Source of the DNA: CAWDVH01 sp963805705
Lineage (GTDB): Bacteria; Actinomycetota; Actinomycetes; Streptosporangiales; Streptosporangiaceae
Direction of reading: 5' to 3'
Assembly (NCBI GenBank): GCA_963805705.1
Contig: CAWDVH010000001.1
Location: forward strand, 1,922,001-1,986,000
DNA: 64,000 bases
Shown piece after piece: positions 15,707 to 23,067 of the stretch (positions within the stretch are counted from its first letter, which is position 1; the number at the start of each line of letters is the position of its first letter). The notes under the pieces were generated by a model. The model saw only the letters and a program-made list of their open reading frames with translations, ran no database searches and had not been told where the DNA came from. The position numbers were made by a program, and so were the translations under genes.

Positions 15707-16743
15707 GCGGTTCCCTGCTCGGCGACGAGCGCGCCCAGTTCGGCCAGGCTGCGCTCGGCGTGATGCTGGCGCAGGTAGACAGTCAGGTCGGCGACCCGGC
15801 GGGAATGGGCCTCGTCGTGACCCAGCGGCCCGGCGCCCAGGGCCCGGCCGACCCGGCTCAGGACCTCGCTGGCGCTCGCCTCGGCCAGCGCGCGGACCCG
15901 CAAGGCGCGAGCGCGCCCACCGTTCCCGCGATCGGCCGGGTCGGCGTCAATCTCGTCAGCCGCCTGGTCCAGAGCCGACCGTGCGATCCGCAGCGCGATA
16001 TCCACAGCGCCCAGGTGAGCCAGGGCATGCGGGCCCAGATCGCGCTCGTGCGCGCTGGCCAGCAGCGTGCCGCCGACCGCCCGCGCTCCGCCGTACCAGC
16101 ATGCTGCCACTCCGGCACCGCCGTGGGCGAAACCCGGCCGGGCTGTATACCCGCCGGCCGGGCCGACCGGTTCCGCGGCGACATCATCGAAGCGGATATC
16201 CAGGGTGTCGCTACCCGCCATGCCGGTCGCCGGCCAGGTCCCTGGCCACGGGGTCCAGGACCCGGCGGTGACGGCAAACAGTCGGACCCCGTCGGCGGCG
16301 GCGGCTGTGACCAGGGCGTGCGTGCACGTTCGCGCCCCCGAGCAGTACTGCTTGGTGCCGCGCAGGCGCCAGCCGTCGTCGGCCCGCTTGGCGTCCAGGC
16401 CGGGCCCGGGCGGCTGCGCCGCCCACACCCCCCACCGGCTGCCGGCCGGCGGTCCCTGGCCGCCCAGCTCGGCCAGGATCGCGACCGCGTCGGCGTGGCC
16501 CTCGCCCAGCCTGGCCAGCGAGAGGTCCTCCCCGGCCAGCTCAGCGAGGGCCGCCCAGCGCTGCCTGGTCCGCCCGCCTCCCGGCGCGGGAAGATCCAGC
16601 CGCCCCGATTTGACAGCCGCGCAAAAGTCCCTGGCCGTGCGCCGCCACGCGGGCAGGCAGCCCGGATCCTCTTCGCCAGCCAGTGCGGCCGGTCTGCTGG
16701 CCAGTGCCTCCGGTTCGCTGGCCGGTGCCTCCGGGCCCGTCAT
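15700..16743 (-). CDS. Acyl-CoA dehydrogenase-like flavoprotein
   Basis: A 347-residue protein related to acyl-CoA dehydrogenases but shorter than the usual 380-400. A low-complexity N-terminus (Glu/Ala/Pro repeats) leads into a helical domain; then come GTKQYCSGARTCTHALVTA and DTLDIRFDDVAAEPVGP, typical of the central beta domain. The C-terminal helical region (HLGAVDIALRIARSALDQAADEID) follows. I cannot identify the catalytic base with confidence. It heads the four-gene cassette and overlaps the deacetylase gene by 7 bp. A true dehydrogenase or a redox-silent relative are both possible. Confidence 0.85.
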   Translation of the reverse strand: MTGPEAPASEPEALASRPAALAGEEDPGCLPAWRRTARDFCAAVKSGRLDLPAPGGGRTRQRWAALAELAGEDLSLARLGEGHADAVAILAELGGQGPPAGSRWGVWAAQPPGPGLDAKRADDGWRLRGTKQYCSGARTCTHALVTAAAADGVRLFAVTAGSWTPWPGTWPATGMAGSDTLDIRFDDVAAEPVGPAGGYTARPGFAHGGAGVAACWYGGARAVGGTLLASAHERDLGPHALAHLGAVDIALRIARSALDQAADEIDADPADRGNGGRARALRVRALAEASASEVLSRVGRALGAGPLGHDEAHSRRVADLTVYLRQHHAERSLAELGALVAEQGTAW

Positions 16744-16998
16744 GTACCGGACGCACCGGCGATGACGCCGGCCCGGCTGCTGAAGCTGCTATCTGCCATG
16801 CTGTGCCCCCCTTGCCAGCGGCTGGACTCGCCCTCTACCCGCGGGTCAGAGCTCTAACCAGATGTGCTGCCCGCTGCCCGGGACCTCAACGCTCATGATG
16901 TGCCGCGTCGGCGGGCCTGCTCGCGGCTGGCTCGGCAGGCGCATGCCGGGCGCCAGGCTCGGTGGAGATGCGCTCGGCGATCAGGTAACCGGGAGTGG

Positions 16999-17370
16999 CT
17001 AGCTGATCAGCGTTTTCTTCGGGCGTATCACGCAGAATTCGTTTCCCTCGGGGTCGGCGAGGACCGTCCACGACTCAGCCCCGCTCTGCCCCACGTTGAC
17101 CCGGCGCGCGCCGAGCGCAAGCAGGCGCTCGATCTCCTGGTCTCGGTCATCAGCGCTGGTGGTGAGGTCGAGGTGAACTCGGTTCTTGACCGTCTTGACG
17201 TCGGTCACCGGCATGAAGCAGATCCCGGTCGGCGCGTTCTCGCCGGTCCCGATGACGATCTCGCGCTCGCGCTCAGCCAGGATCCTCCAGTGCAGCGCCT
17301 GCGCCCAGAACCGGGCTAGTCGCGGCAGATCGTGAGCGTCAACGACGATGTGGTGCAGGGTCACGGGCAT
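16999..17370 (-). CDS. VOC/glyoxalase-like domain protein
   Basis: A 123-residue vicinal-oxygen-chelate fold protein of the actinobacterial glyoxalase-like type. It starts PVTLHHIVVDAHDLPRLARFW, has RVHLDLTTSADDRDQEIERL in the middle and the usual end SWTVLADPEGNEFCVI. Catalytic metal binding cannot be judged; many such proteins are resistance or binding proteins. It lies 4 bp after a second VOC gene in the same direction, so they form an operon, probably controlled by the divergent TetR regulator. Confidence 0.88.
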   Translation of the reverse strand: MPVTLHHIVVDAHDLPRLARFWAQALHWRILAEREREIVIGTGENAPTGICFMPVTDVKTVKNRVHLDLTTSADDRDQEIERLLALGARRVNVGQSGAESWTVLADPEGNEFCVIRPKKTLIS

Positions 17371-17374
17371 GCCG

Positions 17375-17914
17375 TCAGTATGTGCTCACCACGGCAGGCG
17401 CCGTGGAGTCCGTCGAGTCCGTTGTGCTGGCGGCCAGGTGCGCGCGCTCGCGGCGTCCGGCGGACTCTCGCGGGTCGGTGATGGTGGTGACCGCCTGCGG
17501 GTCAAGGTCGGTGTGGTGCTGGATGGTGTAGAAGCGCACCTCGTGGCCATCGGGGTCGTGCAGCGAGGGCAGGATCCAGCCGATGCTGGCCCAGTGCACG
17601 CCCGCGTGCGCGTCGCCCAGCGCTGTCAGCCGGGCGGCGAGGTCGTCGATCGCTGCCTTGTCGGGCACGCCGATGCTGAAGTAGTCGAAGCCCGCGGCCG
17701 CCCTGGCGCGATCGGGATCGAGCCGCAGGCCAAGCGGCGGGCCGCCGTTGGGATGAGCCATCGAGTAGCCCGTCAGCCTGCCCGCCTCGACGAACTCGAT
17801 CTGTACCCGGTAGCCGAGGCGGCTGCGGTACCACTGCAGCGACCTGGCCAGGTCGGTGACCGGCAGCTTCAGGTGGTGGACCCCGGCCAGGGCGGGTGCG
17901 TCCAGTTCGCTCAC
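17375..17914 (-). CDS. VOC-family dioxygenase/glyoxalase-like protein
   Basis: A 179-residue VOC protein. HHLKLPVTDLARSLQWYRSRLGYRV gives the first beta-alpha-beta module with a metal-type His; FDYFSIGVPDKAAIDDLAARL the second; LHDPDGHEVRFYTIQH the end. GTG at 17914 is preferred over an ATG 21 bp upstream because GGAGAGG precedes it. The first gene of a two-gene operon, divergent from tetR. Substrate unknown. Confidence 0.88.
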   Translation of the reverse strand: MSELDAPALAGVHHLKLPVTDLARSLQWYRSRLGYRVQIEFVEAGRLTGYSMAHPNGGPPLGLRLDPDRARAAAGFDYFSIGVPDKAAIDDLAARLTALGDAHAGVHWASIGWILPSLHDPDGHEVRFYTIQHHTDLDPQAVTTITDPRESAGRRERAHLAASTTDSTDSTAPAVVSTY

Positions 17915-17936
17915 GGCCTCTCCAATGCAGAGCAAG

Positions 17937-17960
17937 TGCAGTTAATGCAGTTACACTGCA
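17937..17960. promoter_or_regulatory. TetR operator array
   Basis: TGCAGT half-sites occur at 17937-17942 and 17946-17951, and the inverted copy ACTGCA at 17955-17960, all on a 9-bp spacing. TGCAGT-TAC-ACTGCA (17946-17960) is a perfect palindrome. It ends 4 bp before the tetR ATG and 23 bp from the VOC start, so it probably represses both. TACACT at 17952-17957 may be the -10 of a leaderless tetR transcript. Confidence 0.75.
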
Positions 17961-17964
17961 TCTT

Positions 17965-18636
17965 ATGAAGAGCGATGTCAACCCGGCCGGCGCGCTGCCC
18001 CCGCTGCGACAGGCGCAGGTCGCGCACACCGAGCAGCGCATCCTCGCCGGCGCGACTGAGCTGTTCCTGGCCGATGGCTACCCCGCGACGACGCTGGAGG
18101 CCATCGCCAGGCGCGCCCAGGTCGGCGCCCGCACTGTCTACGTGCGCTTCGGCACCAAGGCCGCGCTGTTCAAGCGGGTGGTCGATGTGGCCATCGTCGG
18201 CGACACCGAGCCCGTCGACGTGCTTGGCCGCGACCCGATGCAGACCGCCCTGACTGCCCCCACCGCCGCTGAGCGGATCGCGGCCCAAGCGGCAGGCGGC
18301 CGCCAGATCATGCAGCGCACCGGGGCCCTGTTCGCGGTGGCCCAGCAGGCCGCCGCCGTGGAGCCCCTCATCGCCGGGTTCTGGCAGCAAGGCCGCGAGC
18401 AGACCCGGCATGTCCACGCGGTCTTCTGGACGGCCATGGCCGAGGATGGGCTGCTCGATGCGGCCATCGACCTGGACTGGCTGATAGACACCACCAGCCT
18501 CCTGGCCGCCGCGGAAACTTACCTGCTCATCACCCGCGTCCAGGGCTGGGACCTGGACACCTACCAGAGCTGGATCGCCACCACCTGGACCCGGCTATCC
18601 GCCGCCCCCGGCGGCATCCCGCCGCAGAAGGCCTGA
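17965..18636 (+). CDS. TetR-family transcriptional regulator
   Basis: A 223-residue repressor. The N-terminal DNA-binding domain is clear: ILAGATELFLADGYPATTLEAIARRAQVGARTVYVRFGTKAAL, with the recognition helix before VYVRF. The C-terminal ligand domain is helical, with repeated Trp and Ala. The ATG at 17965 was chosen because homology begins there and a palindromic operator lies just before it. It is divergent from the two VOC genes, the likely target operon. Ligand unknown. Confidence 0.92.
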   Translation: MKSDVNPAGALPPLRQAQVAHTEQRILAGATELFLADGYPATTLEAIARRAQVGARTVYVRFGTKAALFKRVVDVAIVGDTEPVDVLGRDPMQTALTAPTAAERIAAQAAGGRQIMQRTGALFAVAQQAAAVEPLIAGFWQQGREQTRHVHAVFWTAMAEDGLLDAAIDLDWLIDTTSLLAAAETYLLITRVQGWDLDTYQSWIATTWTRLSAAPGGIPPQKA

Positions 18637-18661
18637 CCGGCCGCGGGGGAAGCGGTGCCTG

Positions 18662-18753
18662 CTGACTAGCCCGGCCGGGGGATGACGGCGGACTGGCCCG
18701 GCCGGGGGTGTCTGCGGACTGGCCCGGCCGGCTAGTGACGGCGGACTGGGCCG
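18662..18753. repeat. 26-27 bp tandem repeat between converging genes
   Basis: About 3.5 diverged copies of a unit containing GGACTGGCCCGGCCGG fill the space between the tetR and acyltransferase stop codons. No promoter or terminator shape is evident, though GGCC-rich arms could fold. Confidence 0.65.
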
Positions 18754-18757
18754 TTGC

Positions 18758-21430
18758 TCAGCGCAGCTGGCGGAGGTACGGGTCGGACGCGGCGGCGGCG
18801 GTGAGGCGGACTCGGGCATCGACGGCGAAGACGCCGTCGGGGCGGGCGATGACCGGGTTGAGGTCGAGCTCGGCGACTTCGGGGAGGTCGTCGGCCAGCC
18901 GGGAGATGCGCAGCAGCATGTCGGTCAGCGCGGGCAGGTCAGCGGCCGGGCGGCCGCGATGGCCGAGCAGGAGCGGCGCGGCGCGGACCGACCGGATCAG
19001 CTCGCCGGCGTCGACGTCGGTCAGCGGGGTGAGCCGGGCGGCGTGGTCATCGAGTACGTCGGTGGCCACCCCGCCGAGGCCGAAGACCGTCAGCGGGCCG
19101 AACACCGGCTCCTGGACCACCCCGATGATCACCTCGGTACCGCCCTGAACCTGCGGCTGGACCAGGACCCCGCGGAGCCGGTTGCCGAATGCCCGCGCGA
19201 ATGCGGAGAAGGCGCGGCGGACGTCGTCCTCGCCGCGCAGGCCGAGCTGGACGGCGCCGGCGTCGCTCTTGTGCACCAGGCCGCGTACGTCGGCCTTGAG
19301 CACGACCTCGCCGCCTAGCTCAGCGGCGACGCGCACCGCATCCGCCGGCCCGGCCGCCGGCCGGGCAGGCACCAGCGATACCCCGTAGCAGGCCAGCAGC
19401 TCGGCCACCCCGGCCGGTGGCAGCCAGCCGCCTTCCGGGGCACCGGCCAGGAAGGCCCGGATCAGGGCGCGCGCGACATCGGGCCGCAGGCCGCCGAACT
19501 CGGGCACGTGACCGGGCGCGCGAGCCCGCCATGCTCCGTACTGCACGGCATGGGCCAGGGCACGGGCCGCGCTCGCGGGGTAGGCAAAGGCGGGCACGCG
19601 GAGCGGGCCGCCGGGGGTGCGGGGCAGCAGCCGGATGGCGTCGGACTGGTCGAGCACGGTCAGGACCAGGGGCTTGCCGGCGTCGGCGGCGGCGGCCGCG
19701 GGCACCAGGTCGGCGATGGCGGTGGGCACGGTGAGTGCGAGCACCGCGTCTACTGCCTCGTCGGCCGCCACCTGCTCCAGGCACTGGCGGAACGCGTCGG
19801 CCGTGACGGCGGCGGTGGTGTCCACCGGGCCGGCGACCACGGCGCCGCGCGGCAGGATCCGGCTCAGCTCGCGCTGGGTGGCGGGACCCAGCGTGGCGAC
19901 GCGCAGGCCGGCGTCGGCGCACGCGTCGGCGGCCAGGACCCCGGCGCCGCCCGCGTTGGACACCACGGCGATCCGGCCGCCCGCGGGCACCGGCTGGCTG
20001 GCCAGCAGGGCCGCGGACTCCAGCAGCTCGCCGATGTCACGGGTGGCGATGATGCCAGCCTGGGCGAACAGCGCCTCGCGGGTCACCAGCGTGGTGGCCG
20101 CCGCGGCCGTGTGCGAGGCGGCGGCGCGCTGGCCGGCCGGCGAGCGTCCCGCGTGCACGGTGAGTACCGGCATCTCGGCGCTGGCGCGGCGCGCGGTGCG
20201 GGCGAACTTGCGCGGGTTGCCGAACGACTCCAGGTACAGCACGGCCAGCTCGGTGCCGGGGTCCTGATCCCACCACGTCAGCAGGTCGTTGCCGGACACG
20301 TCGTACTTGTCGCCGAGCGAGGCGAAGGAGGAGACGCCGATGCCCAGGCGGGACAGGTGCCCGAGCAGGGCCACTCCGATCCCGCCGGACTGGACGGCCA
20401 GGCCGGCCCGCCCTGGCGCCGGGTGACGGGCGCCGAACGTCGCGTCCAGGCGGATGGCCGGGACGGCTACGCCGAAGCAGTTCGGCCCCACCAGCCGCAT
20501 GCCGTGCTGACGGCAGGCCGCTAGCAGCGCGGCTCCCGCCGCGGCACTAAGACCGGAGGTGATGACTACCAGGGCCCGCACCCCGCGGCGGCCGCACTCT
20601 TGCGCGACGCCGGTCACCGCGGCGGCCGGCACCGCCACGACCGCCAGGTCCACCGGCTCGGGCAGCTCGGCCACCGAGGGCAGGCACGTGATGCCATCCA
20701 CCTGGACGGCGTGCGGGTTCACCGCGTACAGGCGGCCCTGATAGCCGCCGGTGATGATGTTGTGCAAGATCGACTGGCCGACGGAGCCTGGCCGGCGGCT
20801 CGCGCCTACGACCGCGACCGATTCGGCGGCCAGCAGGTGCCGCAGGCTCTGCACGTCGGCGTGGCTCTCCCGGACGGACACCGCGTCCAGGTACCGGTCC
20901 CAGCCGGGATCGGCGTCACCGCCGGGCAGGTCGAAGGTCAGCTCGGTCACGCCATCGGCCAGCCGGCGCCGGGGGTGCAGCCCGGTGTCGGCGAACACCC
21001 TGAGCATGGCGAAGTTCTCCGCGAGGGTCTCGGCGGTGAAGGCCCGCACGCCGCGGCCGCGGGCGGCCGAGACCAGGTGCTCGAGCAGCAGCATCGCCAC
21101 TCCCCGGCCGTGGACGTGGTCGGCGACCGCGAACGCGATCTCCGCCGACTCGGGGCGGCCGGTGCACTCGTAGCTGGCCACGCCCACGAGCTCTCCGCCC
21201 AGCCAGGCCAGCAACGTCAGGTGGTCAGCGGCCGGCGGCCGGCATACCCGGCGTGCCTCTCGTCCGCCGGCCACCTTGCTCAGGCTGAAGAAACGCAGGT
21301 AGCTGTTCTCCGGCGACATCGCCTCGTGCATCTGCCGCACGGCGTCCAGATCGCCTGGCTCAGCGGGCCGGATCTGCACCGTCACGCCGTCGGCCAGCAG
21401 TGCGTAGGCGCCAGCGGCCTGGCTGCTCAT
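18758..21430 (-). CDS. Protein lysine acyltransferase: GNAT fused to NDP-forming acyl-CoA synthetase
   Basis: An 890-residue Pat/Pka-type enzyme. Residues about 16-170 are a GNAT acetyltransferase with an acetyl-CoA loop in DHVHGRGVAMLLLEHL. Residues about 200-640 are CoA-binding and ligase domains (SVAVVGASRRPGSVGQ, VGPNCFG, GIGVALLGHL), including SHTAA with His440 where the family has its phospho-His. The end is an ATP-grasp half (VVLKADVRGLVHKSDAGAVQLGL). Having GNAT first is the reverse of Salmonella Pat and matches the order I recall for Streptomyces lividans PatA. Such enzymes acetylate and silence acyl-CoA synthetases. ATG at 21430 has GGGAGG upstream and overlaps the previous gene by 4 bp. 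Confidence 0.92.
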   Translation of the reverse strand: MSSQAAGAYALLADGVTVQIRPAEPGDLDAVRQMHEAMSPENSYLRFFSLSKVAGGREARRVCRPPAADHLTLLAWLGGELVGVASYECTGRPESAEIAFAVADHVHGRGVAMLLLEHLVSAARGRGVRAFTAETLAENFAMLRVFADTGLHPRRRLADGVTELTFDLPGGDADPGWDRYLDAVSVRESHADVQSLRHLLAAESVAVVGASRRPGSVGQSILHNIITGGYQGRLYAVNPHAVQVDGITCLPSVAELPEPVDLAVVAVPAAAVTGVAQECGRRGVRALVVITSGLSAAAGAALLAACRQHGMRLVGPNCFGVAVPAIRLDATFGARHPAPGRAGLAVQSGGIGVALLGHLSRLGIGVSSFASLGDKYDVSGNDLLTWWDQDPGTELAVLYLESFGNPRKFARTARRASAEMPVLTVHAGRSPAGQRAAASHTAAAATTLVTREALFAQAGIIATRDIGELLESAALLASQPVPAGGRIAVVSNAGGAGVLAADACADAGLRVATLGPATQRELSRILPRGAVVAGPVDTTAAVTADAFRQCLEQVAADEAVDAVLALTVPTAIADLVPAAAAADAGKPLVLTVLDQSDAIRLLPRTPGGPLRVPAFAYPASAARALAHAVQYGAWRARAPGHVPEFGGLRPDVARALIRAFLAGAPEGGWLPPAGVAELLACYGVSLVPARPAAGPADAVRVAAELGGEVVLKADVRGLVHKSDAGAVQLGLRGEDDVRRAFSAFARAFGNRLRGVLVQPQVQGGTEVIIGVVQEPVFGPLTVFGLGGVATDVLDDHAARLTPLTDVDAGELIRSVRAAPLLLGHRGRPAADLPALTDMLLRISRLADDLPEVAELDLNPVIARPDGVFAVDARVRLTAAAASDPYLRQLR

Positions 21431-21906
21431 GGTGATCCTCCCGGCCCGCTGTCCGACGGGCGGAATCTGCGGCCGTTCACGATCTCCAGGCCTATGCAGA
21501 TGAAGTGATCCGCTGCGCCCGGCGCCCAGGAGACCAGCGGCAGCCTGCGCAGGCGGCTGATTTCCGCCGGGTCGCTGGCCTGGCGGGACCGCCCGATGAC
21601 CGTCACGCTCCAGCCGGACCTGCTCGAGGTGTCCAGGGCGTCCGCCTCGAAGGCCACTACGTCCCCGCGCGCCGCCGCGGCGATCTTCCCGCCTGCGCTG
21701 GCGCAGATGACGATCTCGCCCTCGCTGAGGGCGAAGTTCACGGGCTGGACCGCAGGCAGGGCCCGGCGGGTATAGATGAGCCGGCCGATCGGCAGGGAGG
21801 CCAGCAGATCGAGGCATTCCTCGCGGGACAGGCGCTCCAGCGCCGCGCTGTCGGCCTGGCCCCAGCCGTCCCGGTCGCGCTGCCGCCCGGCATCTTCGAC
21901 AGTCAT
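21427..21906 (-). CDS. Pyridoxamine 5'-phosphate oxidase-like flavin-binding protein
   Basis: A 159-residue split-barrel protein of the PNPOx-like superfamily. Diagnostic are LLASLPIGRLIYTRRALPAVQPVNF, GGKIAAAARGDVVAFEADALD and WSVTVIGRS. Such proteins bind FMN or F420 and are common in DosR-type regulons (family knowledge). The stop overlaps the acyltransferase start (ATGA), so the two are coupled. A 40-bp palindrome (21964-22003) lies 58 bp upstream. GGAGAGG precedes the ATG at 21906. Substrate unknown. Confidence 0.88.
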   Translation of the reverse strand: MTVEDAGRQRDRDGWGQADSAALERLSREECLDLLASLPIGRLIYTRRALPAVQPVNFALSEGEIVICASAGGKIAAAARGDVVAFEADALDTSSRSGWSVTVIGRSRQASDPAEISRLRRLPLVSWAPGAADHFICIGLEIVNGRRFRPSDSGPGGSP

Positions 21907-21963
21907 TCGCGGGGTCCTCTCCAGTCGGCCACAGTCCGTGCGGCCGGGGCTGTGTTCTCGCGT

Positions 21964-22003
21964 CGTGCTCGGGCGCTGTGCTCGAGCACAGCGCCCGAGC
22001 ACG
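21964..22003. promoter_or_regulatory. Perfect 40-bp palindrome upstream of the PNPOx-acyltransferase operon
   Basis: Every base from 21964 pairs with its partner through 22003, centred on CTCGAG at 21981-21986. The middle reads TGTG-CTCGAG-CACA, the spacing of a CRP-type site. A second, imperfect inverted repeat (CACAGTCC at 21930-21937, GGGCTGTG at 21947-21954) lies between it and the gene. It could be an operator or a cruciform-forming element; a terminator role for the upstream gene is less likely because a separate hairpin lies nearer that gene. Confidence 0.65.
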
Positions 22004-22117
22004 GTGTTTCTCGCGCGTGCTGCCTGCTGCCGCACTGGATTGAGTCTGGTTCCGGCCCGGCCGCCTGTTCAGAGCACTAGGTCCCCTATGGGCGGCCATT
22101 GGTCCCTGCCGCGTACG

Positions 22118-22159
22118 CCCAGATGCCCCTCGCCATGACGACGGCGAGGGGCATCTGGG
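22118..22159 (-). terminator. Strong hairpin after the membrane protein gene
   Basis: Perfect 17-bp stem (22118-22134 with 22143-22159), 8-nt loop, 24 bp past the stop at 22184 on the minus strand. No clear U-tract, as is usual for high-GC actinobacterial terminators. Confidence 0.8.
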
Positions 22160-22183
22160 TGCTAGAACTGCGGAGACGAGAGC

Positions 22184-22843
22184 CTAGGAGACAGGGGCTC
22201 CGGAGCCGACGACTTCGGGGGTGTTGTCCGGAGCGACGCCATTGCGGGCGGGAGTTCCGGGGACGGGGGTCGTGGTACGGCCAGCCGTCTTGGGGAAGAT
22301 CTCAGCCTCGGGGGAGACCCGGCGCAGGTGGGCGAACCCCAGGCCTGACAAGATCAGCATGACCACCGCTGCGGCGCCGGCGACGATCGCGCCGATCAGC
22401 ATGAGCTGGCCTATCTTCCAGAACGCGTAGGCGTTCAGCAGCAGCCCGCGCAGGGTCTCGCCGCGGAATACGGTCTGCACCTGGCCGGCCAGGGCCACGT
22501 TCTTGGGCTGGGCCAGTGAGGCGGCCGAGAGCTGGGCGTAGGTCTTGCCGCCGCCGATCTTCTGCAGGTGCACGGCGATGAAGTGGTCGGCCCACACCTG
22601 CGCCTGCTGCCCGTTGAGCAGCTGCTGCCCGGCGTACGGGGTCAGGAACGGCTTGATCTGCGGGTCGGCCAGCGCCGGGCTGCCCTTGGGCGGGAAGAAG
22701 ATCTTCTGTGCGGCGAGCTGACTGTGTACCTCGTTATTCACGAACGAGCTACCCCAGGCCAGCAGCCCGCAGGCGATCAGCAGCACGACGGCCAGGCCGA
22801 GCCCGATGGCCGTGGTGAGCGCGTCAAAGGTCCTTCTGCGCAT
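22184..22843 (-). CDS. Two-helix membrane protein, function unknown
   Basis: A 219-residue protein. A first transmembrane helix (about residues 11-32, IGLGLAVVLLIACGLLAW) leads to a roughly 110-residue extracytoplasmic domain with conserved-looking FFPPKGSPALADPQIKPFL and GQQAQVWADHFIAVHL. A second helix follows near 147-172 (LMLIGAIVAGAAAVVMLIL), then a polar cytosolic tail. I recall similar actinobacterial proteins without a known role. ATG at 22843 follows AAGGAGACACC. It is divergent from the sensor kinase gene. Confidence 0.82.
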   Translation of the reverse strand: MRRRTFDALTTAIGLGLAVVLLIACGLLAWGSSFVNNEVHSQLAAQKIFFPPKGSPALADPQIKPFLTPYAGQQLLNGQQAQVWADHFIAVHLQKIGGGKTYAQLSAASLAQPKNVALAGQVQTVFRGETLRGLLLNAYAFWKIGQLMLIGAIVAGAAAVVMLILSGLGFAHLRRVSPEAEIFPKTAGRTTTPVPGTPARNGVAPDNTPEVVGSGAPVS

Positions 22844-23067
22844 CTTCGGTGTCTCCTTATATAGGTGCCGGCCACGCATGTGCAGTTGGCACTGCCTGTC
22901 CTGGCTGCTCATAGCGTCTCCCGCGGCGGGGCCACGGAGGCAGGGCCGAATGTCCTTAGTCGTCGGGACCAGCGCCAGGACCTCTGGCCCGGCCCGGGCC
23001 GGACTTCCGGCGGAATCTGCGTCACCACCGGCCAGGAGTTCCGTCGTCGGCTGAGGGCGGCCGGGCT

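Noticed and set aside
16846..17071. Two tiny minus-strand frames between the VOC and dehydrogenase genes
   Set aside because: A 16-codon frame and a 61-codon frame lack ribosome sites and family-like sequence; possibly remnants, not supportable as genes.
22954..22973. DosR box before the sensor kinase gene
   Set aside because: GTCC and GGGAC half-sites are present but in the opposite orientation to the known GGGACT-AGTCCC arrangement.
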